In this document: in pieces, positions 51,399 to 59,856 of the stretch
How the letters are laid out: every line of letters begins with the position of its first letter
Position numbering within the stretch: position 1 is the stretch's first letter
Source of the DNA: RGIG6165 sp045538835
GTDB lineage: Bacteria; Bacillota; Clostridia; Oscillospirales; Feifaniaceae
Direction: 5' to 3'
Assembly (NCBI GenBank): GCA_045538835.1
Contig: JAZQEF010000018.1
Span: forward strand, 288,852-352,851
Length of the DNA: 64,000 bases
Translations under genes and position numbers: made by a program
The notes under the pieces: model-generated
Database searches by the model: none
What the model was told of the DNA's origin: nothing
Seen by the model: the letters and a program-made list of their open reading frames with translations, nothing else

Positions 51399-52289
51399 AT
51401 GTACACTGATAATTATGTGGTAAAATCATTGGAACTTCACCTGTTTTTCGGTCGGCTAATGAAAGAACACTCTCTGTTTTTAAGAGCCGGTTTCACGCCT
51501 GTTGATGCCGCTTTTTCAAATAAAGCAGAGTTTTTTAAAAAAGAATTTGAAAGATTACTCAGCAGAGCAGTATTTCTCAGTAACGGGATCGTCTCACATG
51601 ATGTTTTATGCTCAGGAGAAATCGTTACGGAATTTACACTTCTTGCAGAAAAGCAGACAGAAGCTTTTACCGGCATTTCAATCAACAGAGAAATCACCGA
51701 GAGAACACTTCACTTAAATGAAGGCAGCTGTCAGAATTTCAGTTTAGGCATGCGCCGTCAGGTACAACACCTCAATCAAAGAGCACTCGAACTTCTCGAC
51801 GGTCTTATCTCTTTTAAAGAACTCATTTTTAATAATGTCTTATCCTGTGAGATGTTCACTATGAACTATCCGCTGCTTATTGAACACATTATCAGAGAGG
51901 CAAAGTTATACCGAGAATATGTCGAAACACTTGAAAGCGAAGGTTGTCTCAGTGACAATTCCATGCAAGATGTGGAGTGTTTCTGGAACCGTATAATGAT
52001 GGAACATGCTATGTTTATTCGCGGACTTCTTGATCCCTCTGAGACAGATCTTATTAATTCCGCTGACGGTTTTGCAAAAGACTATTCCGCGCTGTTAAAA
52101 TCCTGCCGACGTGCGCATGATGAGACATTTACATCGGCCACATTAGCGGAAACTATAAAATTCAGAGATTTTAAAATGGCAGGCACACAGGGAATTCAGG
52201 AATGTGAAATTCGTTCAGTGATCCTGCCGCTTCTTGCAGATCATGTGCTGCGTGAAGCCAATCACTATATACGACTGCTTAAAGCGTAA
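51399..52289 (+). CDS. DUF2935 family protein, ferritin-like duplicated helical domain
   Basis: A 296-residue helical protein with two DUF2935 repeats: the first opens SLELHLFFGRLMKEHSLFLRAG, the second ECFWNRIMMEHAMFIRGLLDPSE, each with an E..H metal-ligand pattern. The two units together resemble a di-metal ferritin-like bundle. The ATG at 51,399 with CGGAGGA before it is preferred over the longer frame. It lies just before a manganese-catalase-like gene, consistent with a role in metal storage or oxidative stress in spores or vegetative cells. Confidence 0.82.
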   Translation: MYTDNYVVKSLELHLFFGRLMKEHSLFLRAGFTPVDAAFSNKAEFFKKEFERLLSRAVFLSNGIVSHDVLCSGEIVTEFTLLAEKQTEAFTGISINREITERTLHLNEGSCQNFSLGMRRQVQHLNQRALELLDGLISFKELIFNNVLSCEMFTMNYPLLIEHIIREAKLYREYVETLESEGCLSDNSMQDVECFWNRIMMEHAMFIRGLLDPSETDLINSADGFAKDYSALLKSCRRAHDETFTSATLAETIKFRDFKMAGTQGIQECEIRSVILPLLADHVLREANHYIRLLKA

Positions 52290-52296
52290 ACTCTTT

Positions 52297-52321
52297 TAAA
52301 AGCACCTGCAAAGGTGCTTTT
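52297..52321 (+). terminator. Terminator of the DUF2935 gene
   Basis: A 10-bp stem (AAAAGCACCT) with 4-base loop and T-rich run. Confidence 0.88.
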
Positions 52322-52388
52322 ATTTTTATTAAAGAATACATAACAAAAATATGGCAATTATAATTATTGGAAAGTGAGGCTGTATTTT

Positions 52389-53057
52389 ATGTTTAAACAC
52401 GAAAAAATGCTATTTCATCCTGTGGAAATCGAAAGACCAAACCCGCAATATGCTGCACTTCTTCAGGAACAGCTCGGAGGCGGAAACGGTGAACTTAAAG
52501 CTGCCATGCAGTATATGTCACAGAGTTTCAGGATCAAGGATCCCGAGATCAAGGATCTCTTTCTCGACATTGCTGCAGAAGAACTCAGCCATATGGAAAT
52601 GATAGCGCAGACTATAACCCTGCTCAACGGTCACGATGTCGATGTACGAGCAGTGCCTGCCGGCGAGGTCCAGACCCATGTACTCTTCGGTCTAAATCCG
52701 GGACTTATCAATGCATCTGGTTACTCTTGGACGGGAGACTATGTAACCGTGACGGGAGACCTTTGCGCCGACCTTCTTTCAAATATTGCATCTGAGCAGC
52801 GCGCAAAAGTAGTTTACGAATATCTTTACAGACAGATCAATGACAAAAAGGTAAAAGAGACTATCGATTTTCTTTTAAATCGCGAAGAAGCGCACAATGC
52901 AATGTTCAGAGAAGCCTTCAACAAGGTACAGAACAGTGGTTCAAACCGTGATTTTGGAACAACACAAGCCGCAAAAATGTATTTCAGTTTATCTGAGCCC
53001 TCTCCTGCCGACAATCCTTTTGCAAATAAAGATGTTGATCCACCGTCTTTTAAATAA
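52389..53057 (+). CDS. Manganese catalase family protein, CotJC-like paralogue
   Basis: A 222-residue ferritin-like protein. Metal ligands fit E in QEQLGGGNGELKAAMQYMSQ, E..H in AAEELSHMEMIAQT, E in ASEQRAKVVYEYL and E..H in NREEAHNAMFREAF. It is a second, full-length member alongside the cotJC at 12,596, with a longer C-terminal tail containing FGTTQAAKMYF and ending PSFK as in true manganese catalases. It should break down hydrogen peroxide. The start at 52,389 has GTGAGG upstream. Confidence 0.9.
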   Translation: MFKHEKMLFHPVEIERPNPQYAALLQEQLGGGNGELKAAMQYMSQSFRIKDPEIKDLFLDIAAEELSHMEMIAQTITLLNGHDVDVRAVPAGEVQTHVLFGLNPGLINASGYSWTGDYVTVTGDLCADLLSNIASEQRAKVVYEYLYRQINDKKVKETIDFLLNREEAHNAMFREAFNKVQNSGSNRDFGTTQAAKMYFSLSEPSPADNPFANKDVDPPSFK

Positions 53058-53058
53058 T

Positions 53059-53088
53059 AAAAGTCTGTCCCTTGAGGGACAGACTTTT
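53059..53088. terminator. Bidirectional terminator
   Basis: A 14-bp inverted repeat (AAAAGTCTGTCCCT) between convergent genes with A and T runs. Confidence 0.9.
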
Positions 53089-53089
53089 A

Positions 53090-53797
53090 TTATAGATTTT
53101 CTACATATTTAATAAGAGATTTAAAATCACCTGAGGGATAAACTGATATATCTGCATCATCTTTGTTAATTATGCAGTCAGTCAGAAGAAATACCTTTAT
53201 TCCCACCGTCTGCGCAATCATATCTTCTCTGACATCGTTGCCGACCATCAGACATTCCTGCGGAGCAAGTCCGAGTCTGTCTGCAATATCAATATAGTAC
53301 TTGGGATTAGGCTTACTGTAGCACGAATTCTCATATGTGGTGTAAAATTCAAAGTCCTCAGGCTTAAGACCTGCCCAGCAAATACGTTTTTCCGTAGCAA
53401 TGGCAGGAAAAATGGGATTTGTTGCAAGTGCCACACGAAGTCCCTTTTTCTTTATTTTTAATACTGCTTCTGCCGCAAGCGGAGCAAATCCGCAGGACAC
53501 CTTTGCACCGTCAAACTCATTGTGATAAAACTCTTCAAAAAGGGGCATATCATCTTTGGATTTTTCACCGTAACGCGCAGTAAAATCATCCCAGAAAACA
53601 GTCTCATTGTTTTTCTCGCCGTTATTCTTTACCATAGCGGCAGTTCCCGACCATATGGCATCAATAAGCTGCTTTGCCTCGTATCCGCGAGGCGCAAGTT
53701 TTGTTGCAAGCAAAGTAAAATAACATTTTGTAAATTCATTCTGATCCATCGGCAGTAATGTACCGTCAAGATCAAATAAAACAGCCTTTATGCTCAT
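53090..53797 (-). CDS. HAD-superfamily hydrolase, YjjG-like subfamily
   Basis: A 235-residue HAD enzyme. FDLDGTLLPMD is motif I, LATNPI motif II, the lysine in SKPNPKYY motif III, and MVGNDVREDMIAQ motif IV; a helical cap follows motif I. Related enzymes are nucleotidases or phosphatases of small phosphorylated metabolites; the substrate is not readable. The ATG at 53,797 with GAGGATGG upstream is chosen over a frame 25 codons longer. It follows the broken degV gene by 16 bp in the same direction. Confidence 0.86.
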   Translation of the reverse strand: MSIKAVLFDLDGTLLPMDQNEFTKCYFTLLATKLAPRGYEAKQLIDAIWSGTAAMVKNNGEKNNETVFWDDFTARYGEKSKDDMPLFEEFYHNEFDGAKVSCGFAPLAAEAVLKIKKKGLRVALATNPIFPAIATEKRICWAGLKPEDFEFYTTYENSCYSKPNPKYYIDIADRLGLAPQECLMVGNDVREDMIAQTVGIKVFLLTDCIINKDDADISVYPSGDFKSLIKYVENL

Positions 53798-53813
53798 AAA
53801 GCCATCCTCTTCT

Positions 53814-54460
53814 CTATTTCTTAAAAAATGCCGCGGCAACCGCGCCCGGACCTGCATGTGTACCAATGGCACCGCCGATTATGGTTGTGTGCAGTTCGTT
53901 TGCACCGTTCTCCCACAGAGCCTTACTGTCCTCAATATACTTCTGCAAGAGCGCATCGCTTAGACCAGTATAACCCAGAAGCACAGGTTTGTCAAAGTCA
54001 ACACCGCCTGCTTTTTCTATTTCCTGAACAAGCAGATTATTTCCCTGCTTTGAGCCGCGCGCTTTTCCGAGAATACTTATTTCACCGCCCACTACGGAAA
54101 TTACAGGTTTTATACCGAGTATACCGCCTGCAAAAGCCACCGTTTTTGATATTCTGCCGCCGCTATGGTAGCGCTCTGATATGTTCCCGAAAGTTTTGAC
54201 GAAACTGTCAGAACCACTGCGCAGTCACCTGCCCTTGTCACTTCTTCAAACACTTTGGCAAATTCCGCAGGACTTGCCTGACTTGTTGTGGGCAAAACAT
54301 CGCTTTCTATTAATTTTTCATAGAATTCTTTGTGACTTAGCGTCACACCGTCTTGATATGCCGTATCACCGAAAATAACGGTCATAGGCACAATTGTAAG
54401 TCTGTCTATTATGTTTTCATTAAAATCTGCTGCTGAGTCAATAATAATTCTTACTTTCAT
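53814..54460 (-). pseudogene. degV-family gene with internal deletion and frameshift
   Basis: Two overlapping frames make up one DegV fatty-acid-binding protein. The 5' part (54,460-54,110) has VRIIIDSAADF, PTTSQASPAEF and LTVSSKLSGTYQSA; the 3' part (downstream of about 54,163) has GGRISKTVAFAGGILGIKPVI and ends AFFKK. Roughly 65 residues between SAT and the GGRISK motif are missing and the two parts lie in different frames. The joint contains GGCGGCAGAATAT, which encodes part of AAAEY in one frame and GGRIS in the other, as expected after recombination between short repeats. Intact DegV proteins bind a fatty acid; this one should be inactive. Confidence 0.82.
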
Positions 54461-54469
54461 CTATGTCTC

Positions 54470-55024
54470 CTATTTCAAAAATGTTCTGATCAGTATTTCA
54501 TTTATCCTTGTATACGGCTGATAGCGCATGGGAAGGTCTATCCACACCTTTTTATCCACAATGCTCTTTTTGTGCGAAAACGTATCAAAACCCGCTTTAC
54601 CGTGATAGCCGCCCATTCCGCTTTCACCCACACCGCCAAAGCCCATATGGCTTGATGCAATATGAATTATGGTGTCATTTACACAGCCGCCGCCAAATCC
54701 TATCAGACCTTTACAATTGTTTTCAAGATAGAGTTTCTTTGCTTCTTCCACATTTGCAACTGTCGGATTGGGTACAGTTTCATCAAATACAGTATAACAT
54801 ATACCCGCTTTGTCAAGCGTGTCATAAAGTGTCGTAAGCATTCCCATTGAATTGAGTGCAGAATCTGTAACTATAGGCACACTGTCGATGTTTTTTTCTT
54901 TAAGTACTTTGCCTACATCCTCCGTTGTCCTTATGACAAGCGGATCTCTGTAAGGTAATATCGGTATTGCAAGTTTAAACACTGTCTGAAAAGTCCTGCA
55001 ATACGCTTTATTAAGTAAATTCAT
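54470..55024 (-). pseudogene. In-frame chimera: iron alcohol dehydrogenase head, aldehyde dehydrogenase tail
   Basis: A 184-residue frame. Residues 1 to about 112 match the N-terminal NAD-binding domain of iron-containing alcohol dehydrogenases (FKLAIPILPYRDPLVIRT, VPNPTVANVEEA, KGLIGFGGG). From CVNDTI on, the rest matches the C-terminus of class 3 aldehyde dehydrogenases (FGGVGESGMGGYHGKAGFDTFSH). The joint is near 54,681-54,697. Metal ligands of the first enzyme and the catalytic cysteine of the second are both missing, so neither activity is expected. A deletion joining two neighbouring genes explains it. GAGG precedes the ATG. Confidence 0.85.
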
Positions 55025-55162
55025 AAAGTTTTCCTCGCCGTCGGTATCTTGATAATCTTTACATCGGTTTTTCAAAAACCGATGATTAAATTATAACCAA
55101 TACAACTGTCCCTGTCAAGCAGCGTTGTTGACAAGTCAGTCTCTTTACAATATTATATTTTT

Positions 55163-55687
55163 ATGAATAACGAAATGAAAAACAGATTAAAAAATACGGT
55201 AATGAACTTTCGTCTGCCGAGATACAGTGAACTTCCGAATGTGGGTTTATATCTTGAGCAGGTGGCAAAGTACATCAACAGTTACATGAATCAAGTCAGC
55301 CTATCGGAAATAACGACATCGATGATAAGCAACTATGTAAAAAAAGGCTTTATCCCCTCTCCGCAGAAGAAGCAGTATTACGCTGACCAGATAGCATATC
55401 TTATGTTTATTACCATCACAAAAAATGTTCTTTCGCTCGAAAACATCGTCGAGCTTTTTGACCTGCAGAAACGGACCTACACTCTGTCTATGGCGTACGA
55501 TTATTTCTGCTGCGAACTTGAGAATATGCTCGAATATGTATTCGGTCTTAAAGCCGAACCTGAGAAGAACCTCGGTGTCACCGATACAGAGGAAAAGGAC
55601 TTTTTCAGAAACGTTATAATCTCCGTTTCGCACAGTATGTATTTAACCGCATATTTTTCAGAAATAAAGAAAGAAAAAGCGCTCTGA
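55163..55687 (+). CDS. DUF1836 family protein
   Basis: A 174-residue helical protein of the DUF1836 family, with the family opening LPRYSELPNVGLYLEQVAKYINSY and the ITTSMISNYVKKGFIPSPQKKQYYADQIAYLM block, which looks like a MerR-type helix-turn-helix. It is probably a transcriptional regulator; the target is unknown. It is divergent from the chimeric dehydrogenase gene. The spacing of the promoter region is AT-rich with no unambiguous boxes. Confidence 0.82.
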   Translation: MNNEMKNRLKNTVMNFRLPRYSELPNVGLYLEQVAKYINSYMNQVSLSEITTSMISNYVKKGFIPSPQKKQYYADQIAYLMFITITKNVLSLENIVELFDLQKRTYTLSMAYDYFCCELENMLEYVFGLKAEPEKNLGVTDTEEKDFFRNVIISVSHSMYLTAYFSEIKKEKAL

Positions 55688-55699
55688 TGAGCGCTTTCT
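55673..55699. terminator. Bidirectional terminator
   Basis: A stem AAAGCGCTC/GAGCGCTTT with 4-base loop, flanked by A and T runs; it contains the DUF1836 stop. Confidence 0.85.
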
Positions 55700-56590
55700 T
55701 TATTTAGCTGGATATTTGAATTTGATTGCATTTTCAACAACATTCACTTCAAGTCTGTCAGTTTGGATCGTTTCTCCATCTATGCAGACATAAAACGGAC
55801 TGTCTTTGGTTAAAGTCACCCTTTTTGTCTTGTGAAACTCATAAAGCGCCTTATGCTTTTCGTTTCCGATGATGTTTCCTTTTTTGTAGGCGCCAATTAT
55901 CGAAATAAACTTCATACGCGAGAGCGGATATACCGTCATAACATCCATGAGTCCGTCATCGACCTCTGCCACGGATGCCGCATTGTAACCGCCGCCGCAA
56001 TACTTGCCATTGGCAATGAGCGTCAGCATAAAATCGCCTTCAAATACATTGCCGTCTTCATATTCTATACGCAGATTCTCCTGAGGAAAACTTGCAAACT
56101 GTATCGCAACACCGATTGTATATGCTATAGACTTTGACATAAACGGCAAACCCCTGAGCTTGTCCACCCTGCGTACAACAGATTCATCAAAACCGATATT
56201 GAGCATATTTACGCATATCATATCGTTTGCTTTTAAAAGATCTATTTCTTTTGTTACGCCGTTTCTTATATGAGATAGTGACATAAATGCTTCTTTTCCG
56301 CCGAACTGACGTACAAAATCGTTGCCCGTACCCATCGGTATAACGGAAAGCGTGACATTTTTATAACCGTATACCGCATTTGCCGCAAGATTTATCGCCC
56401 CGTCACCGCCACATGCATAGACGCAGAGTTCCTTGCCCGTCTGCGCTTCGCTGCGGGCTTTACTAACGGTATCTTCCCTTGATGCAGATATAAATATTTC
56501 ATAGTCAAGGCCGTCACATTCGCGTTCTATCATTTCTATGATTTTATTTTTTTCGGAATTTGCCTTACTGATAAGAAAAAGGTGTTTCAT
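55700..56590 (-). CDS. Diacylglycerol kinase family lipid kinase
   Basis: A 296-residue protein with the diacylglycerol-kinase catalytic domain: the nucleotide loop YACGGDGAINLAANAV (about 66), VIPMGTGNDFVRQFG (about 95), and the C-terminal half with LIANGKYCGGGYNAA and DGLMDVMTVYPLSRMKFI. It phosphorylates a membrane lipid such as diacylglycerol or related compounds in lipid recycling. The usual GGDGT reads GGDGA. The ATG at 56,590 has GGAGAG upstream. Confidence 0.9.
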   Translation of the reverse strand: MKHLFLISKANSEKNKIIEMIERECDGLDYEIFISASREDTVSKARSEAQTGKELCVYACGGDGAINLAANAVYGYKNVTLSVIPMGTGNDFVRQFGGKEAFMSLSHIRNGVTKEIDLLKANDMICVNMLNIGFDESVVRRVDKLRGLPFMSKSIAYTIGVAIQFASFPQENLRIEYEDGNVFEGDFMLTLIANGKYCGGGYNAASVAEVDDGLMDVMTVYPLSRMKFISIIGAYKKGNIIGNEKHKALYEFHKTKRVTLTKDSPFYVCIDGETIQTDRLEVNVVENAIKFKYPAK

Positions 56591-56720
56591 AGCATTTCTC
56601 TCCACCAACCGATTTACATATACATTATATACATAAAACTGTAATTTGCAAATACCGACAAAAATATGTTTATATACCTCCTGTTGTGTGATAGAATGTT
56701 TTTATAAAGGAGTGTTCATA

Positions 56721-57587
56721 ATGAGTAAGTCAAAAGTGTACTTTACAAAAGAAATCACACCTCAGTCCCTCGTTAAGATATATGAGGCGCTCGGAGTGGA
56801 ACTCAAAGGAAAAGTTGCAATTAAGATATCAACGGGCGAACCGGGCGGTCACAATTATTTAAAACCCGCTCTTATTGAGCCGCTCGTTTCAAAACTGTCG
56901 GGCACGATAGTTGAGTGCAATACCGCCTACGAGGGCAGACGTTATCATACTGAGGATCATTTAAAAGCCATAGAAGAACACGGTTTTAGAGCCATTGCCC
57001 CCTGTGAGATAATGGACAGCGAGGGTGAAGTTGCGCTTCCCGTATCAGGCGGCAAACATCTCACCGAAAACTTTGTGGGTAAAGGATTTTTAAAATATGA
57101 TTCCATGCTTATGCTTTCCCATTTTAAAGGACATGAAATGGGCGGTTTCGGCGGTGCGCTTAAAAATATGTCGATAGGTATTGCATCATCTCACGGCAAG
57201 GCACATATTCACGGTGTCGGTATTCCCGAAGAGTTGTGGACGGCTGACCATGATTCGTTCCTCGAATGTATGGCAGAAGCTGATAAGTCGGTCATGGACC
57301 ATATGGGCAGAGAAAATATCGTCTATATCAATGTTGCCAACCGTCTTTCTGTCGACTGTGACTGTAACAACAATCCCAAAGATCCCGAAATGGCAGACAT
57401 CGGTATATTTGCTTCCCTTGATCCCGTTGCAGTTGACAAAGCATCCGTCGATGCGGTATATGCTTCCGATGATGAGGGAAAAGCATCCCTTATCGAGCGA
57501 ATAGAATCTCGAAACGGCATTCACACCGTAAATGTTGCACAGGAACTCGGTCTTGGCACTACGGATTACGAAATAGTAAACATATAA
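56721..57587 (+). CDS. DUF362 family protein
   Basis: A 288-residue protein of the DUF362 family (VYFTKEI start, VAIKISTGEPGGHNYLKP, SMLMLSHFKGHEMGGFGGALKNMSIGIAS, GIFASLDPVAVDKASVDAVYA). Longer relatives end in a ferredoxin domain; this one does not, and the family's biochemical role is unclear. The ATG at 56,721 with AAGGAG upstream is chosen over an upstream ATG at 56,646. Confidence 0.88.
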   Translation: MSKSKVYFTKEITPQSLVKIYEALGVELKGKVAIKISTGEPGGHNYLKPALIEPLVSKLSGTIVECNTAYEGRRYHTEDHLKAIEEHGFRAIAPCEIMDSEGEVALPVSGGKHLTENFVGKGFLKYDSMLMLSHFKGHEMGGFGGALKNMSIGIASSHGKAHIHGVGIPEELWTADHDSFLECMAEADKSVMDHMGRENIVYINVANRLSVDCDCNNNPKDPEMADIGIFASLDPVAVDKASVDAVYASDDEGKASLIERIESRNGIHTVNVAQELGLGTTDYEIVNI

Positions 57588-57611
57588 AAAGAGGGGTTAT
57601 CCCCTCTTTTT
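57586..57611. terminator. Terminator between convergent genes
   Basis: An 11-bp stem (AAAAAGAGGGG) with 4-base loop and T-run. Confidence 0.9.
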
Positions 57612-57870
57612 ATAATTTCAGTATAAGTTTAAGTAAAAATAATGCAGCGGTACCCGGCAGACCGAGTATTACAGATATCAGTACTGTCGGCAGATTTATG
57701 GCTACGGCAAAAGATGCTCCCAGCATATTGCTTGCTATCAGCAGACCAACACCGAGCAGACTGTTGAGAAGTGTTCCCACCAGTCTGCGGACAGTTTTGG
57801 AGATAAGGCAGAAAAAAAGCACCAAAAATGCCCCTATAGCGCACAAAAGAAGCAAAACCGTCTTACTCAT
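57610..57870 (-). CDS. bofA: BofA family pro-sigma-K processing inhibitor-like protein
   Basis: An 86-residue membrane protein with hydrophobic segments at about 5-25, 30-55 and 58-82. The block RRLVGTLLNSLLGVGLLI and the VAINLPTVLISVILGLPGTAALFLLKLIL end match the BofA family, in Bacillus a forespore-checkpoint inhibitor of SpoIVFB. In Clostridia the role may differ. It overlaps the upstream YaaL gene by 8 bp, the conserved neighbour order. Confidence 0.88.
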   Translation of the reverse strand: MSKTVLLLLCAIGAFLVLFFCLISKTVRRLVGTLLNSLLGVGLLIASNMLGASFAVAINLPTVLISVILGLPGTAALFLLKLILKL

Positions 57871-58081
57871 TTCCCAAATCCCTTATCTTTCTTATAAGCG
57901 CATTTTCACGGTGAGAGAGTGAGAGTATCTCATATGTAAGTGCATCGATAAGTTCAGGCTCATCAACAAGTTCAAATTCCCTGCGTGCCGCAGACAGTCT
58001 GCTCTGCAGATCACGCAGGGCGCATATCAACTCTTCTCTGGGTGACAGTACCCTTTCTTCACCAAAAAGTCTTTCAAGCAT
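57863..58081 (-). CDS. yaaL: YaaL family protein (DUF2508)
   Basis: A 72-residue, charged helical protein: PREELICALRDLQSRLSAARREFELVDEPELIDALTYEI is the DUF2508 pattern. In Bacillus the gene sits between recR and bofA; here recR is absent upstream, since a VanZ-like gene follows. The ATG at 58,081 with GGAGGG upstream is chosen over a longer frame. Function unknown. Confidence 0.85.
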   Translation of the reverse strand: MLERLFGEERVLSPREELICALRDLQSRLSAARREFELVDEPELIDALTYEILSLSHRENALIRKIRDLGNE

Positions 58082-58144
58082 CCTTATCCCTCCTGTCACA
58101 TAATATGAGGACAAGTATGCAAATATGAAACGGCATGCAATAAT

Positions 58145-58558
58145 TTACACGCCGTTTTTATTTTTATATATTATACCGAATACTAAGATGCCAATCGCAG
58201 CGCCGGTAAAATCAATTACTACGTCCTGCACAAGCGAACCTCTGCCCGTGAAATTCTGTATAAATTCATCCGTCACTGCCATCGCAAGCGAGAAAAAGAG
58301 CGGATATATCATCTGCACCTTCCTGCCCATAACGGGAAAATAAGTCACAAAAAGCATACCCAGCACAAAAAACTCAAACAGGTGTGCAAGTTTTCGTACT
58401 ATGACATCGAGATTTTCTCCTGTAAAACCAATTGCGCGGAATATTTCGGTGATAAAATCACTTTCCTGCTTAGATGTGTCAGGCGGCATACATGATTGGC
58501 TTATAATAAATCCTATCCATAGCGCAAGGATAGTAAAATAAATTATCTTCTTTTTCAT
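58145..58558 (-). CDS. VanZ-like membrane protein
   Basis: About 137 residues with four hydrophobic segments. Family features are SQSCMPPDTSKQES near the start, VRKLAHLFEFFVLGMLF in the middle (conserved K.aH..ey) and TDEFIQNFTGRGSLVQDVVIDFTGAAIGI at the end. VanZ-like proteins affect sensitivity to glycopeptides in some species, but most have no known role. The start is uncertain; an upstream TTG is the alternative. Confidence 0.85.
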   Translation of the reverse strand: MKKKIIYFTILALWIGFIISQSCMPPDTSKQESDFITEIFRAIGFTGENLDVIVRKLAHLFEFFVLGMLFVTYFPVMGRKVQMIYPLFFSLAMAVTDEFIQNFTGRGSLVQDVVIDFTGAAIGILVFGIIYKNKNGV

Positions 58559-58612
58559 TTTTATTTCCAATAACAACTTCCCTCAACGAGATTTGCATTT
58601 TTAGGTGTGTCT

Positions 58613-59845
58613 TCATCTAAGCAATACATTCTGTGAAAGTTCATTTTTCTTATTCTTTTTCTGTATCAATACAACCGCATAGCCTATTGAAAGAAAAAAA
58701 TGCATTGAATAGAGATATGATGATGAAACCAAAAGATGTGCCAGCGACACCGAAACAAACACTATAAGCATACCTTTTTCTTTTTGTGTTTCTGTACATC
58801 TGTAACCTTTAACAAATATCCATGCGACAAACAGTATAAGAGCAACACCGCCAAAAATGCCAAAATGGCATAGCAATTCAAGTATAATGTTGTGAGCATA
58901 TGTTCCGTTTCCGTATTTATTGAAGCCTTCAGTTGCAACACGGTCACCCAAAAGTCCGTTTCCATAAAGAGGACTGCGCACTATAGAGTTCCACACTTTT
59001 TCATATAATACCAATCTTGAAGAATCATCCGCAAGCTCCGAAGCAAGAAACATATCTATAATTCGCGTAGGGATACCCTTTTCAATAAACACGAATTTTA
59101 TAGATTCAAACCATCTTGCAATAATACCACTGTAATATAATGCTAAAAATGAGCAAAATGCTGCTGCAGAAACAAAAATAGTAGACATATTGTTACTGTT
59201 TATCAAAATATAGACAAACAAAAATACAATTATACACAAAAACGGACCGCGTGTTCCCGCAATAAACAGAACTACTATTCCTGTTGCAAAAAACAGAACT
59301 CTCCACCATTCTTTTTTATTCTCCAACCAGCGATAAAACATATATACTACCGGCAAAATAAAAGAGTAGGCCATATTCATCTCATCAGAAGACAATGTAT
59401 CCGACATATGCTTTAGAGATATAAGTAAGACCGAACTGAGAATTGCCGCTCTTGACACATAATCAAAGTATTTGTCAAACTTATCAGTATCTGTTATACC
59501 CTTAACAATAATATACGGGACAAGTGTACTCGTGAATATCTTCCCTGCCAGTTTGTGTACATATACATTAGTACTGGGAAAAAATATATACGACAAGCAA
59601 AACAAAATTATGTATACTGAAAAGAATACAAAATCCTCTATACGCAGATTGCTTAGTATATATTTCAACGATGCTATGCCAAAAAGCACAAGAGTTCCAA
59701 GACATATCAATGTATCAATAGAATTTTCACCTATAAACATGGTTGATATATAATTTATGGCAGTAATAAATATATTATTACATACATATAGCGCACAAAA
59801 TAATTCCGATGCCGCTATTTTATCTTTATTCTCTAAAGTTCTCAA
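58613..59845 (-). CDS. O-antigen ligase/polymerase-like membrane protein
   Basis: A 410-residue protein with about ten hydrophobic segments and a larger outer loop near residues 240-320 (SPLYGNGLLGDRVATEGFNKYGNGTYAHNIILELL), which holds the G.G....H N..LE pattern of Wzy_C/WaaL ligases and polymerases. It would polymerise or attach a surface glycan outside the membrane. It lies 11 bp after a glycosyltransferase gene, so the two probably share a transcript for an exopolysaccharide or wall polymer. Confidence 0.8.
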   Translation of the reverse strand: MRTLENKDKIAASELFCALYVCNNIFITAINYISTMFIGENSIDTLICLGTLVLFGIASLKYILSNLRIEDFVFFSVYIILFCLSYIFFPSTNVYVHKLAGKIFTSTLVPYIIVKGITDTDKFDKYFDYVSRAAILSSVLLISLKHMSDTLSSDEMNMAYSFILPVVYMFYRWLENKKEWWRVLFFATGIVVLFIAGTRGPFLCIIVFLFVYILINSNNMSTIFVSAAAFCSFLALYYSGIIARWFESIKFVFIEKGIPTRIIDMFLASELADDSSRLVLYEKVWNSIVRSPLYGNGLLGDRVATEGFNKYGNGTYAHNIILELLCHFGIFGGVALILFVAWIFVKGYRCTETQKEKGMLIVFVSVSLAHLLVSSSYLYSMHFFLSIGYAVVLIQKKNKKNELSQNVLLR

Positions 59846-59856
59846 AAGAAAGCTCC

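Noticed and set aside
53814..54140. The 3' part of degV as an independent small gene
   Set aside because: Its start has no ribosome site, and the preceding GGRISK motif lies before the first ATG in the same frame, so it is the tail of the broken gene.
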